From contig NC_022998.1 of the NCBI RefSeq assembly GCF_000500935.1, positions 806,001 through 870,000 on the forward strand: a stretch of DNA of 64,000 bases, in the 5' to 3' direction. A model generated the notes under the pieces. That model did no database searches. It saw only the letters and a list, made by a program, of their open reading frames with translations, and was not told where the DNA came from. The position numbers were made by a program, and so were the translations under genes. Within the stretch, counting starts at the first letter, position 1; the number at the start of each line of letters is the position of its first letter. Source of the DNA: Spiroplasma apis B31. Lineage in GTDB: Bacteria > Bacillota_I > Bacilli_A > Mycoplasmatales > Mycoplasmataceae. Positions 9,278-21,531 of the stretch are shown piece after piece.

Positions 9278-11626
9278 CTAAATATTATTATCAGGGTTGT
9301 TTTCATTGTTTTTAACATTATCATTTCAATAATTAACAAACGCTTGATATATTGATTTAGATTTATAGATATTAAGTCATACTTCAAGTTTTGTAGATGA
9401 TAAATCGTATAAGTCATTATACCATCATTGTGAATAATCTAATGTATCGACTTTTTTACCATAGGTATCCAATGTACCAACCATAAGTCTAAGATCAAAT
9501 GGTTTTAAATTCTCTAGTCCAGCCTCATGTATAAAATCTCTTGAATCAGAGTTACCGTTTTTATCAACGTCTACAATGTGGAATGGTAATTCATTTCCAC
9601 TCTTATTAGAGATAAGTTCTGCAAATGCTTCATCATCATTAGATTTTCCATTTATAAAACTTGACGGATTTGAATGGTTGGTTAATTCACCAAAAACAAG
9701 ATTACTAGCTGATAAATTATAATCGGTAATATTCTCATGTGTTTTCGAACTTGTATCGAAAATCTGTATTAATCTTTCTTTTGATGTTTTATTTATAACA
9801 CCCAAAAGATTCCTAATTCTTCAATCAGAATCATCAGCATTATCACCTAACCATTGTTTTAAGTAACCTGCATCTTTAAACCATGATGGATTTTTTACAT
9901 TATTATCATCAACTTCGCTTAGATTAAATGGTTCAATAACAGTCGCTTCACTATCTTCATAATCGTCTATTAATGTTTGATTATTCATGTTGCTTTTTTT
10001 ATTAAACGTTTTTAGTAATGTTTCAAATCTTGGTTTAGTAAATACATTTTTAAACCCAAGATCAGAAATAAATTCATCTTTAAATGGAGTTTTATTTTCG
10101 TCTGACAAATAAGTGAAGTCTGGTCGATCACTTTCTACAATTGGTTTATTGTAATATATTACTTTAAATTGATAACTACCATTTAAACCAAAATCTTCGT
10201 AATTTTCTGGTTTAAGTAGCGGAATATCATTACCATTATTGAATGAATTACTTGAGAAATCATAGTTTCTTTTATACATTTCTGTTGTTATATTTTTTTC
10301 AGCAAAATCAACTTCTGTCTTAGAAACATCATTGTCATTTTTACTAAATTTGATAATTTTAAGTAGATTTTCATATACAGTCTTTGCTTCAGATTCAGAA
10401 AGACCACCATCCTTAGAAAAGTCAGTAGATAAATCTTTATCTTTTTTACTGATGAAGTCCTCGATTATATTATTAATAGTATTATAGTCATCAGAATTGA
10501 TATATTCTGAATCACGCACTCTTTTTGCCTTTGTTATTATCGAGTTTCAATACATTGTAATTAATGAGTTAGAATATACCAACTGTTCTTCCTTAAAGTC
10601 TCGTTTCCTTCTTAATAAAAGTTCTTTAAATAAGACAGCATAAATTTGATTTTTTATTCTTATTTGAATGTGATCTGAATTCATATTATCGCTTATAAAT
10701 ATTGGGTTATCTAATAAGTATTTTTCGATTGCTTCTTTTATCTCCTCTTTAGCATTTTTAAGCGATTCATTAACGATATCACCTTGTAAAATAGAGTTGT
10801 TTACAAAATCAGTTGCAGATGGAGTATAAATCAGCGAACCACTAGGGAGTGTAGTTCTATTCGGATCATAAATGTCTGTCAAATTTATAAGTTCAGATGA
10901 GTTAACAAATCCTTGATATATAAAACCACGTTTTTTTGTTTGATCACTTGTAGATGATGCAATTGGTAAAAATGCACTAGATCCATCAATTTTGTTATTT
11001 TCGTCTGGTCAAACTGCATCAGGATTAGAATTTTTGAGATCTACTGTTCCGTCATCATTAACTCCTACTTTTTGGTTGATGTTTATACGAGCATATACAG
11101 GATTATTTATTCCTACTCAACCTGTTAAGTCTTCATTCAAAAATGTTACAGATATACTTCATTGGTCATTATTTTCCATTCATCCACTTGCATTTTTTGC
11201 AAATGCATTTTTTTCGTTATCTACATCGTAAAGTTGATTAAAACCTCAATTTAAATTTTGTCACTGTAATTTTTGAACAATTCAACCTAATCCCGGTACT
11301 TTTGCTGAAATTTCTGACAATAACATATTAGACATAACAAAAGAGCGAAGACTTTCGATCATCGCTGTTGCTGTGGGATTATTTTTTATTACTTCAGTTA
11401 ATTTAAGAGCTTCAACTAATTTTCATATTTCTTCAGTTGAGATATTTCCACCTAATTTTACATTATTTTCGGTTAATGAACTTTTTTTCAAACTAGTTAA
11501 TGAAGTGATTTTTTCTTGTTCACTTGTAATAACATTCATTCTGCCTGTTCTTCCACAAGATACTACAGTTAAAAGAGAAGCGCTAGATATAGAAATTGAA
11601 CCTAGTAACATCATCAGTTTATTCAT
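9278..11626 (-). CDS. Large surface lipoprotein, family not recognised
   Basis: A 782-residue protein with a mollicute lipoprotein signal: Met-Asn-Lys, a hydrophobic core, then TVVSCG with the lipid-anchored Cys near residue 25. The mature part is hydrophilic and rich in Asn, Asp and Lys, with no transmembrane segment after the signal. It has no domain I can name. The C terminus is unusually aromatic (a WWYNDLYDL stretch, then many Trp and Tyr), with several Trp encoded by TGA. It is probably exposed on the outer face of the membrane. Its own terminator follows, and it is likely transcribed alone or with the membrane protein gene upstream (gap 81 bases). Confidence 0.82.
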
Positions 11627-11707
11627 ATATTCAACAACTCCTTTTTATTAACAATATTATATCTTAAATGTTTAATTTTAGATTAATATTGGTGTTATTT
11701 ATTAAGA

Positions 11708-12445
11708 CTAGTTATTCTTTTTTTTATTTTTATTTTGTATTCTAGCTTCTATTTTGTTTATTTTCAGGTCTCTTTTTTTACTTTTTCATTCACGATATTT
11801 TTCAAACCATTTCCCTAATATTGCACTGATTTTTATTTGTATTCATTTTAAAATCATCCCTAATGCTCAAAAAACCACTATTGAAGTAAATAAACAACCA
11901 ACACCATAATATAAAAATGCAGCAATTCCAGCAGTTCTTATTTTAAATTCATCACTAAATGCACCACTTATTGCTTTATAGGTATGGTGAGGTAATAACC
12001 CTCCCCCATTCATTAGTGAGATCAATCCTGGAATTAATATAAAAACGCTTCCTATTATAGCGAAATGAATGAACTTACTCCATTTCATATATTTAACTTT
12101 CGGGGTGTTAATAAACTTTTCGCTTAACTTCTCATTAATATATCAGTTTGCAGAAATAAAATATAGAAAAGGTATTATAGCAATCGAAGGAAATAAACCC
12201 AAAACAGTTGCAGCAAAAATAAATCCTTGACTAGAATGTGGTTCTGAACGAGAATCCAACAACAAAGAATGAACACCACGAGATCAATAAAAAAAACCAG
12301 AGTTTATATGAGGAACAACAATAGTGAGTGAAAGCATTATTAATTGAAATAGAAATAAGACAACAAGTGTGAATGATAACCAAAATATTTTATAAAGACT
12401 CTTGTAAGGTTTTAATCTTGTATTAAAATCTATTATTTTCTTCAT
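11708..12445 (-). CDS. Membrane protein of unknown function, about four TM segments
   Basis: A 245-residue protein with hydrophobic stretches near residues 19-42, 65-90, 125-148 and 160-188. The C-terminal tail of about 50 residues is strongly basic (RDLKINKIEAR, then lysines and asparagines) and presumably cytosolic. Start 12445 is preceded by TTGGAGAAAGTT, a good ribosome binding site. I recognise no family. It diverges from ispH across 111 bases, which must hold promoters for both. Confidence 0.8.
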
Positions 12446-12556
12446 AACTTTCTCCAATCAATATAAGTATATTTTAAAGGATTTTTTTACATTTAATAAA
12501 ATAAACACTAAAATATCTACATATTTCTTATAAAATAATTTTAGCGAGGTATACAA

Positions 12557-13426
12557 ATGAACGTAATTAAAGTAACCCCAAGAGGTTTTTGTTTAGGAGT
12601 AGTTAAATCTATCAAAATGGCAAAAGATGCGTTAAAAATGTACCCAGATAAAAAAGTATATATGATAGGTTTGTTAGTTCATAATAAAATAATAGTTAAT
12701 GAACTTAGCGAATTAGGTATCATAGCAATCGATGACTGAAAAATTCCTAGAGAAGAAATAATAAGAAATATACCATCAGGTAGTGTGGTTGTATTTTCAG
12801 CTCATGGTACAAATGCAAAGGTTATAAAATTAGCAGAAGATTTAGGATTAATCACGATAGATACTAAATGTGAATGAGTTCTAGAAACCGAAATTTTAAT
12901 TAATGAATATTTAGGTAAAGGTTACGATGTAATCTTTATTGGTAAACATAATCACCCTGAAACAATTGCTTTAACAACCATAAATAAAGAAAAAATTCAC
13001 TTAGTCACAACCGTTGAAGAAGTTAAAAATCTCAACATAGAAAATGAAAATATATTTGTTACAAATCAAACCACTTTGTCAATAATAGATACAGAGGAAA
13101 TCTATAAAGAAATTAAAAGTAAGTATGATAAATGTCTTTATAAAAATGATATATGCGAGGCAACATTAGTTAGACAACAAGCTGTTTTAGATTTAGATTC
13201 TAATTTGGTTGATCTTTTATATGTTGTTGGAGATGAAAGAAGTAACAATACTCTTAAACTTGTTGAGTTGGGTTTGAGTAAAGGATTAAAAACTTTACGA
13301 ATAGACACAAAAAATAATATAGATTTAGATGACTTAAAAAATATTAAAACAGTAGCAGTCACAGCTGGTGCATCTACATCTAGTATAATCCAAAATCAAG
13401 TTATAAAATTTTTAGAAGAGCTTTAG
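12557..13426 (+). CDS. ispH: 4-hydroxy-3-methylbut-2-enyl diphosphate reductase
   Basis: A 289-residue iron-sulfur enzyme, the last step of the MEP pathway, giving IPP and DMAPP. The three cluster cysteines are visible in RGFCLGV (Cys12), DTKCEW (near 101) and DICEAT (near 198), together with LVHN, SAHG, HNHPE, NQTTLS and the C-terminal AGAST. Length matches the family. GAGGT lies just upstream and a TATAAA box near 12529-12534. It stands alone on the plus strand. With dxr and uppS on the minus strand of this window it shows that isoprenoids are made through MEP. Confidence 0.95.
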
Positions 13427-13430
13427 AAAT

Positions 13431-13505
13431 AAAAAAACCTATAAATATTAATTGGTACTAAAAGGAAATTCTTCTGGTTACCAATTTTTATTTTAGGTTT
13501 TTTTT
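13431..13505. terminator. Bidirectional terminator between ispH and nif3
   Basis: Outer arms AAAAAACCT and AGGTTTTTT and inner arms ATTGGTA/TACCAAT form a long stem between converging genes. A T run follows on the plus strand and the A run at 13431-13437 serves the minus strand. It reaches the nif3 stop codon. Confidence 0.85.
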
Positions 13506-14298
13506 AATAAATTATGAATGTATTTTTAATATCAAATGCGCATATTTTTAAGTCATCATTAAATGTTTTAAGTAACTTGTTCTTAATATCGTCAATAAAA
13601 TGATTTTCCATGTAATGACCAACAGTTATTAAATCAATATTATTTTGATCTGCATATAACCATTGATCTCATTTTGCTTCACCAGTTATAAATACTTCGT
13701 TCTCAAGTTCCAAATAACTCATGGTTGATGCTCCCGAACCAGTAGTTAAATAAAACTTTTTAACAAACTTTTCTAAGTCTATATTTTTTGTTAGATTTGC
13801 TTGTTTGCGGCCGAATATAAATTTCATTTTATCAACTAACTCTTTTAGAGTTACGTCATTTAATAAATTTATTTTATAACCTTCATTAGTTTCTCCAACT
13901 TTTTCGACTTTTTTGATATTAAACTGGGTAGACAATAATTCAATTATATTTTGACTAACACTACAGTCGTAGTTTGTATGAATAGAAAATACTTGAATTT
14001 CGTGTTCTATAAGTAGATTGCGCATTCTACGTTTAGCTGAATTTTTCATTTCTTCTTCAAGTGAGTTAAATAAAAATGGATGTCGAGATATTATAAAATT
14101 AGATTTAAGTTCAATAGCTTTCTCAATAACTTCTTTAGTAACATCTAAACAAACTACAACTGTATCTATTTCATCTTGACTTGGTAGATTGTAAACTTCT
14201 TCAATTTGAAAACCGACCTTGTCTCATTCAGCAGCAGTTACTTGTGGAAAAATGTCATTAAGATATTTTATTAGATTATTGACTTTAATTTTTGGCAT
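13504..14298 (-). CDS. Nif3-like metal-binding protein (YqfO family)
   Basis: A 264-residue Nif3/DUF34 protein. Conserved histidine motifs are present: SRHPF near residue 70 and IHTNYD near 105, with VGHYMEN near the C terminus giving the late His and Glu ligands of the dinuclear metal site. Its cellular role is unsettled, although it has been annotated as a GTP cyclohydrolase type 2 relative. Its ATG overlaps the trmK stop (TAATG). It lies last in the dnaG-rpoD-trmK string, the same place yqfO has in Bacillus. Confidence 0.9.
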
Positions 14299-14987
14299 TA
14301 TTTATTAATCTCCTTCTTTAGCATTTTTTTTATGAAACGCTCTCTTTTTTTATATTGTTTATGTTTCTTTGTATGCTCTGGAATTTTAGTAAGAAGTAAA
14401 TGTAGTTTTTGTTCTTCTTTCATTCAACGCTCTAAAAAAAGTTTATTTTGTTTATCTTTTTTTAAAATTGGACCAAAAACTAAATCTTGTTTTGTTCTTA
14501 TTTTTTGACCAGCGTATTTATTTACTTTCATTAGTTCATAAATAATATCATTATCCAAAACTATTACTTCTTTTTCTACATAATATTTATTCTTCTTAAC
14601 TCATTCTCTTATCGGATCTAGATTGGTATTAGAAGAAATAATGTAACAATCGATGTTGTCATTATCATTTTTTAGTATATCTAAAATAGTTGAAGAACCT
14701 ACCCCAGCAATAATACAAGAAGAGATTTTTATATTTCTTGATTTTGTTCAAGAAATTCCGTTTTCTAATAATGTTTCAACTTTGTCTGAAACATTAAAAC
14801 TATCAATATTATTTTTAGCTACTTCTAGTGGTTTTTTTGCAATATCAGTAGCATATATTTTTTTGGCCTTATTTGCTTTTGCTAAATAAATAGATAAGTA
14901 AGCGTGATCAGTACCTATATCGGCTACAACTTCTCCATCAGAAACCAAGCTTGCTATAGTTAATAACCTGGGTCGTAAAAAATTCAT
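14298..14987 (-). CDS. trmK: tRNA (adenine(22)-N(1))-methyltransferase
   Basis: A 229-residue class I methyltransferase of the TrmK/YqfN family, which methylates A22 in the D-loop of some tRNAs. Motif I is ADIGTDHAYL (residues 22-31), ATDIAKKPL follows near 45-53, and IIAGVGSST stands in the family's IxGMGG position near 90. The C-terminal 70 residues are a basic coiled-coil-like helical extension, as in the family. It starts one base after the rpoD stop, a tight operon arrangement conserved from Firmicutes. Confidence 0.9.
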
Positions 14988-14988
14988 A

Positions 14989-16392
14989 TTAACCTTTAAA
15001 GAAATCTCTTAATACCTTTGCTTTTGGATTTGAAGCAGAAGGCTTAAACTTTCTAATAGTTTTAGCTTCAATTTGACGTATTCTCTCTCTTGTTACTTTA
15101 AGTTCCTTACCTACTTCTTCTAAAGTTTTTGGTGAGTCATACTTAGATAAATGCAATTGAATCATCGGATGTCTATATCTTTGTATTTTTTCAATCGAAG
15201 TATCATAGTGTATATCTAGATCACTGATAGTTTCTTTTAGTTGTTCGTAAGAGTCATCTTCGCACTCCTCTGCCAATCTAACTAAAGTTCTAAGTTTAGT
15301 TGGAAGAATTCCAAATCTCATTCTTATAACTTTTTCTTCCCTAGGTGCAAGCAGTTCTGCAAATACATCATCAATAACTTCTCTTAGCGCTTCTTTTTCT
15401 GCATAATCGTCAGGAGAAGAAATGTCTTTGTCTTCAACGAAGTCACCAAAATGAGTATCATCTTCATCACCGAATGGTTTTTCTAAACTAACTGGCTCTA
15501 TTGATAACTTTTTGATTTCAACAACTTTTTGAGGTGTTATTCCTTTACCAAAGTTTTTTGCTATTTCCTTAGATGTTGGTTCGCGTCCTAACTCTTGAGT
15601 TAATTGTCTTTCGATTCTTGTTAATTTATTTATAGTTTCAACCATGTGAACTGGTATACGTATTGTTCTAGCTTGGTCAGCGATTGCTCTAGTTATAGCT
15701 TGACGAATTCATCAAGTTGCATAAGTAGAAAATTTGAAACCCTTTGTATAGTCAAATTTATCAACAGCTTTCATCAAACCAATATTACCTTCTTCAATAA
15801 GGTCGGCAAAATCTAAACCTCTATTCAAGTGTTTACGAGCTACAGAAATTACAAGCTTAAGGTTAGAAGTTATAAGTTTGTCTCTACCTTCTTTTCTGAT
15901 TTCTGGATCATCATCTTCTAACATTTTCGCATATATAACTTCTTCATCTTTTGTCAAAATCTTAGATGAACCGATTTGATTAAAGTATGACTTTATGATA
16001 TCTTGTATTTTTGTTTCATTACTGATACCACCAACCCTATATTTTACAGGACCGCTGTTTTGGTTTGCACTTTTAATATCTTTTTGTTGTTTTTTTCTTT
16101 TTGCAAAACCTTCAGCTAAATCAGAAGCTGATTCACCATCTTCTTCATCAAGGTTTGAGGTTAATTTTTCTAAATCCTCTTCTTCTATCAATTCATCGGT
16201 AAAAACTACATTTCTAGAAGCTAGTTCTTGAAACAATTCTCCAATTTCATCGTCATCTACATCTTTGAACTTTTTAAAGATGACTTCTTGTATTTCTTCT
16301 TGAGCAATTTCATTATCATTTTTTTCTAAATAACTAAAAAGATACTCCTTAAATTCCTCCATTGTTTCAAATTTCTTTAAATTTAATGCCAT
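14989..16392 (-). CDS. rpoD: Principal RNA polymerase sigma factor
   Basis: A 467-residue sigma-70. The acidic N-terminal region (1-110) is followed by region 1.2 near 128, region 2 ([39 protein letters not shown]), region 3 ([11 protein letters not shown]) and region 4.2 helix-turn-helix ([19 protein letters not shown]). The two adjacent Trp of region 2.4 are both TGA. Between region 4.1 (MRFGILP) and 4.2 about 48 extra residues occur, where most bacterial sigma-A proteins have only a short link. I recall similar inserts in other Spiroplasma and Mesoplasma sequences. It lies between dnaG and trmK in the usual order. Confidence 0.96.
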
Positions 16393-16394
16393 TG

Positions 16395-18317
16395 TTAATT
16401 TCCTCTCTTTTTTTCTACAACCTGTATTTGTTTTCTAATATTGTCAATTTGCAACATAAGGTCTTTCTTTAATTGATAATTGTTAGTTGATTTTAATTTA
16501 TTGATATAATTTTCTTCTTCTAATTTTAAACGATAAATCTCGATTGTATCAAAAATATCTTCTATTGCTTTTTCCGATAACCTATTCTGAACTCAAGCAA
16601 AGTTCAAGTTATTTATATTATATAGAATTTCTTGAAATTTACGGCTTATTTGTGAAGCCGCGTTAGCAATTATTTCAAAATCATTACCATTGTATTTATT
16701 TTCTCGGTATTGTTCTATTATAAACTTAGCTATCGTTCGTAATGAACTGGATTCAAATAAATTTAATTTTTTTTCAATAACCTTAGCATTTTCATCACTT
16801 CTTAAAAGTTCTAAAATTATTGCTGATTCAGCTTTATTTTTTGCAGATTTAATCCTATTAAAATCCCGTTTATTTAAGTTATTATCAAAACTTTTTTTAG
16901 TAACTAAGTTTAGTGTTTTTTCTTGTAAGTCATAATTTGGTATAAAAAATCCATTATCTTGTGTTTCATTACCAATAATATATGGAGGAATAAATTCCGT
17001 TTTTGGTTTCTCTTCCTTAACAAATATATTTGGAGTTGTCTTTGCTAAAGTTTTCTCTATAAGAGATTTATCTATATTTGTTAACTCAGAAATTTTATTG
17101 ATGTTCTTAGCTGAAATAATTTCGTTTTTTTCATATTGTAAAACATCAATAACGTTTTTAATAAAATTATCGACTTGTAATGTGTCATTCAAATCAGTTT
17201 CTTTAACAAAATAGTCAATTGCAAAGTCTACTGGATGTTTTGAATTAGCTATCATTTGATTAATTAAATTTACTTCACCTGCTGTAACTAATTCATCAGG
17301 GTCCTTAGATGTATCATTTTGAATTATTGTTACATTTAACCTCTTTGACATAAGAAACTTTGCAATTTTTAGCGCGGCCATAACTCCTGGTTTGTCACCA
17401 TCTAAAAAGAGTTTTATGTTTTTAGTAACTTTTGTTATCAAATCTAGATGAAAGTTTGAGAAAGTTGTTCCCATGATTGCAATAGAGTTTTTTATATTAA
17501 TTCTTTCTAAACTTATAACATCCATAAAACCTTCCAAAATTAAAATCTCGTTTTTGATTCTGATCTCTTTTTTTGCATTTTCTAAATTATAAGCTAACTG
17601 AGATTTTTTAAATACATTGTTTTCACTACTGTTTTTATATTTAGGTGTATCGTTTGGATCTACTACTCTTCCAGAAAAACCTATAATATTAGAATCTATA
17701 TCTGTAATAGGGAAAATTATTCTATCTTTAAAAAACGGTACTTGATTAACTCCTTGAGTATAAATAAGTCCTGATATTTCTATTTCTTTTTTTGTGAAAC
17801 CTTTTCCTTTAAGAAATGAATACAAATTTGAATTACCCGGGCAGTAACCAATCTTAAATTTTTCTATTTCTTGTGAAGATATATTTCTATTTGTAAGATA
17901 GTTACGAGCTTTTTTTGCTTCACTAGTAAGTAATAATCCATTAAAAAATTTAGCGGCTTCTTTATTCAAATCGAATAATCTAGATTCGAAAGAAGAGACT
18001 TTTGGTTTATCTTCTAAATTATTTAACCCCTCGATAACTATGTTTGAATCCTTTGCTAATAAAGATAATGCCTTATAAAAACTTATATTATTAAATTCTT
18101 GTAAGAAAGTTATTGCATTGCCACCTGTCCCGCAAACAAAACATTTAAAGATTTTTTTCTCCTTAGATATCATTAAAGATGGAGATGAATCATCATGAAA
18201 TGGACAAACAGCCCTGTAATCTCTACCTTTTTTTTGTAAATCTAAGTATTTACCAATCACTTCACTGATATCTGTTAATTGTATAATGTTGTCAATCTGT
18301 TGTTGTGAGATTTTCAT
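16395..18317 (-). CDS. dnaG: DNA primase
   Basis: A 640-residue primase making RNA primers at the replication fork. The CHC2 zinc finger uses Cys38, His41, Cys59 and Cys62. The TOPRIM core shows EGFMDVIS near 260 and LDGDKPG near 310. The last 200 residues are the less conserved helicase-binding domain, ending in a coiled-coil-like basic helix that is reached only by reading a TGA codon as Trp near residue 575. It ends two bases above the rpoD ATG and follows glyS. Confidence 0.95.
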
Positions 18318-18331
18318 TTATCTTTTTCCTC

Positions 18332-19699
18332 TTAAGAAAGTTTATTCAATAAGTATGATTTTAAATCTTTTACATTAATTCTTTCTTGTTCCATTGTATC
18401 TCTATTTCGTACTGTTACACAACCATCATTTTCAGTGTCGAAATCGATAGTTATACAAAATGGAGTACCTATTGCATCTTGTCTTCTATATCTCTTACCT
18501 ATATTACCTGTTTCATCAAATGTTGCATCAAAATCCAATAAAAGATTTTCATATAATTTATAAGCTTCTTCTTTTTGTTGTTTTTGAAGAGGCATAACAG
18601 CTAATGAGTATGGTGCTAATGCATAAGGTAATTTTAAAACAACTCTTGTTCCAGACTCTAAAGATTCTTCATAGTAACTTTGACATAAAATAGCCAGCAT
18701 TAGTCTTTCCACACCAACACTTGGCTCAATAACGTGTGGTATTATTTTTTTATTAGTTAAAGGGTCTAAATATGACAAGTCTTCCCCACTAAACTTTTGG
18801 TGTTGAGAAAGGTCATAATCTGATCTATGAGCAATTCCTCATAATTCACCAACTCCGAAAGGAAATTTAAATTCAATATCAGTAGTTTTGTTTGAGTAAT
18901 GTGAAAGTTCATCTTCACTATGTGCTCTTAAAATGAAATTCTCTTTTTTAAGCTGAACTTTATTTTCCAAAAAATAAACTACTTTATTTTGTCAATAATC
19001 AAACCAATCAAAACTATCATCAGGAGAAAAGAAAAACTCTAATTCCATTTGTTCAAATTCTCTAGTTCTAAATATGAAGTTACCTGGTGTTATCTCATTT
19101 CTAAAAGATTTACCGATTTGTCCAATTCCAAATGGTAATTTCATTCTTAAAGACCTTTGACAATTTTTGTACTGAGTAAATATACCTTGTGCAGTTTCTG
19201 GTCTAAGATAAACAATTGAAGAGTCATCTTCAACAACACCTTGATTAGTTTTAAACATTAAAGTAAACTGTCTTATATTTGTGAAATCTAACTTACCACA
19301 TTTTGGACAAGCTATTTGCTTTTCTTGTATATAGTTTTCTAACTCCTCGTTTTTTCAACCACCAACATTCATATCTGGAAACTTTTCTTCAATAAGTTTG
19401 TCAGCTCTTCATCTAGAATTACAGTTTTTACAATCAAGTAAGGGATCATTAAAGTTACCTAAATGACCACTAGCTTTTCAAACATTACTATTAAGAATAA
19501 TTGAAGAATCTAATCCAATATTATGAGGATTTCTTCTAACAAAAAAATCTCATCACATTTTTTTTAGTTTATTTTTCATTTCTGCACCTAACGGTCCATA
19601 ATCCCATGAATTAGCTAAACCTCCATAAATTTCTGAGCCTTGAAACACAAATCCTTGCGATTTTAGATGTGCTATTAATTTATCAATTTCTAATTTCAT
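18332..19699 (-). CDS. glyS: Glycyl-tRNA synthetase, dimeric single-chain type
   Basis: A 455-residue class II synthetase charging tRNA-Gly. Family features are [11 protein letters not shown] at the N terminus, a zinc-type CKNC and CPKC pair in the insertion, motif 2 ([18 protein letters not shown]), a glycine-binding GELWGIAHR stretch, and motif 3 (EPSVGVERL). It is broken by many TGA (Trp) codons. Start 19699 is supported by AAGGAG about ten bases upstream. It follows the era-recO operon terminator, so it probably has its own promoter. Confidence 0.95.
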
Positions 19700-19720
19700 T
19701 TCTTTTAAACTCCTTACAAA

Positions 19721-19748
19721 TAAAAAAACAAACTTGATATCGTTTGTT
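19721..19748 (-). terminator. Terminator between recO and glyS
   Basis: Arms AACAAAC (19727-19733) and GTTTGTT (19742-19748) are followed on the minus strand by an uninterrupted T run. A TTGACA at 19799-19804 (minus) lies on the recO side but has only a poor GACAAT at 17 bases. The hairpin could therefore sit in the glyS leader rather than simply ending the recO transcript. Confidence 0.78.
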
Positions 19749-19817
19749 GATTTACACACTATTTGTACCCTATTGATTGTCTATGTATACCAAGTTTTTG
19801 TCAACCTACTATAAGTG

Positions 19818-20600
19818 TTATTTATATAAATCGATGATCTTCTGGTTTAAGTTTGTAGCGGAAGTGTTCTTCAATAATTTTGAAGGTGGTATATAAAATC
19901 CTAAATCATACTCGAAATAATCCAATAATATATTGTGTAAAACAATTAAATCATGTGGGTTATATTTCTTTTGTATGATTTCAATAAATGACAAACTATC
20001 AAAAGTTGTTATTAAATCTATGAAAGATATAGGTTGCTTAACTTCTTCGGGTCAAATACATTTATAACAAATTAAAGTTTTATTAGAATGTTCAAATCTA
20101 ACAAAGCGATTATTAGTTTTTCTGCATCTACTACATTTTGAAATATGAAATTTATACCTGCTATTTTGAAGTAGAAAAAACAATAACATTAAGTAGTTTT
20201 TAAATGCATCTCTGTTTGACTCCATATTTTCCATACAAATTACTAATGCATCAAAAAATTTGTAGTTTTTTTGACCAAATTCGAATATTTGTTCTGTAAC
20301 TTTCATAATTATTGAACAATAGACATAATTGGTGAAACTTTTTGTTATAGCATAATAATCTTTTATTAAGTATCCAGTTTTTAATTTACTATACTTATCG
20401 CTTCTCTTGGATTTGAATATTTCAAAATGACTATACGAGAAATTTTGAACAGAGTAGCTGTTTTTAGAGGTGCTTTTATTAACACCAGGAGCATATAAAT
20501 TAAGTTTTCCATATTGTCTTGTAAAAACCGTCAAAATTTTATCAAATTCTTCATAATCTTCGTTACTTATTACAAAAGCATCTATTTTAATAGCACTCAT
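19818..20600 (-). CDS. recO: DNA repair protein RecO
   Basis: A 260-residue recombination mediator that loads RecA with RecR. The N-terminal OB fold (residues 1-80, AFVISNEDYEEFDKILTVFT) is followed by a helical domain and a zinc finger with CSRC near 160 and CYKC near 180, then a short C-terminal helix. The length suits the family. It has no clear ribosome binding site and starts nine bases after the era stop, so it is probably read by coupling. The gene order era-recO-glyS is the classical Firmicutes order. Confidence 0.92.
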
Positions 20601-20609
20601 TTGAAGTTT

Positions 20610-21512
20610 TTAATAGCTATCCTTATCATAACCAAGTTGTTTTAATAAGGAAGCAGATTGTTTTCATTTTTCCTTAGTTTTAACAAACAACTCTAAATAA
20701 AACTGCTTTGTAAAAAGTTCTTCTAATTTTTTTCTAGATTCAATACCAATGGACTTGATTTTGCATCCTTTGCTTCCAATAATAATTCCTTTTTGACTAG
20801 TGCGTTCACATATAATAGATGCAATGACTTTGATAATATTTTTATTTTCTTCAAACTTATCTATTAATATAGCAACACTATGTGGAATTTCTTGTTCAGT
20901 TTGGAGCAATATTTCTTCTCTTATTATTTCACGTATCATGAATCTTTCGGGTTGATCTGTATATTGGTCATCAGGGTAAAACTTAACACCATTTTCAGGT
21001 AAAACTTCTTTTATTTTTTCTAGTAAAACATCCAAATTGAAGTTCATAGTAGAAGAAACTTTTATAATTTGAGCAAAGTTAAAACCTTGGTTTTTTCAAT
21101 CTTTGATTTTAATGTCCATACTTTTTTCATCAACTAAATCTGCTTTAGTTATAATCAAAAATACTGGTAGATCTCTTTCTTTAAGAGCGTTTAGTACAAA
21201 TCTATCATTTTCTCCGATAAATTCATCCGAAGGTGCTAAAAACAATATTAGGTCTACACCTTTAGTAGTTTGCAAAGCTACTTTATTCATATATTTACCC
21301 AACTCATTGTGAGGTTTATGAACCCCTGGTGTATCAACGAATACATATTGGCAGTCCTCTTTTGTTAGAATTCCATTAATTCTATTTCTAGTAGTCTGTG
21401 CCTTATTTGTTACAATGGCTATTTTTTTAGATAATAAAGTATTAAGTAAAGTAGATTTTCCAACATTTGGTCTACCTATGATTGCTATGAATCCTGATTT
21501 AATATTGTCCAC
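20610..21512 (-). CDS. era: GTPase Era
   Basis: A 300-residue GTPase for 16S rRNA maturation and small subunit assembly. G1 is GRPNVGKS (13-20), G2 lies in QTTRNRI, G3 is DTPG (61-64) and G4 is TKAD near 124. The C-terminal KH domain contains GIIIGSKG, the RNA-binding loop. Length is exactly that of Bacillus Era. A good AAGGAG site lies upstream, within 20 bases of the preceding membrane protein stop, so it is probably cotranscribed with the two unknown membrane genes. Confidence 0.96.
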
Positions 21513-21531
21513 GTTTTTTTCTCCTTAGAAG

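Noticed and set aside
19700-19817. T-box leader for glyS
   Set aside because: Only a simple terminator stem is seen; the T-box word and stem I elements found before ileS are absent.
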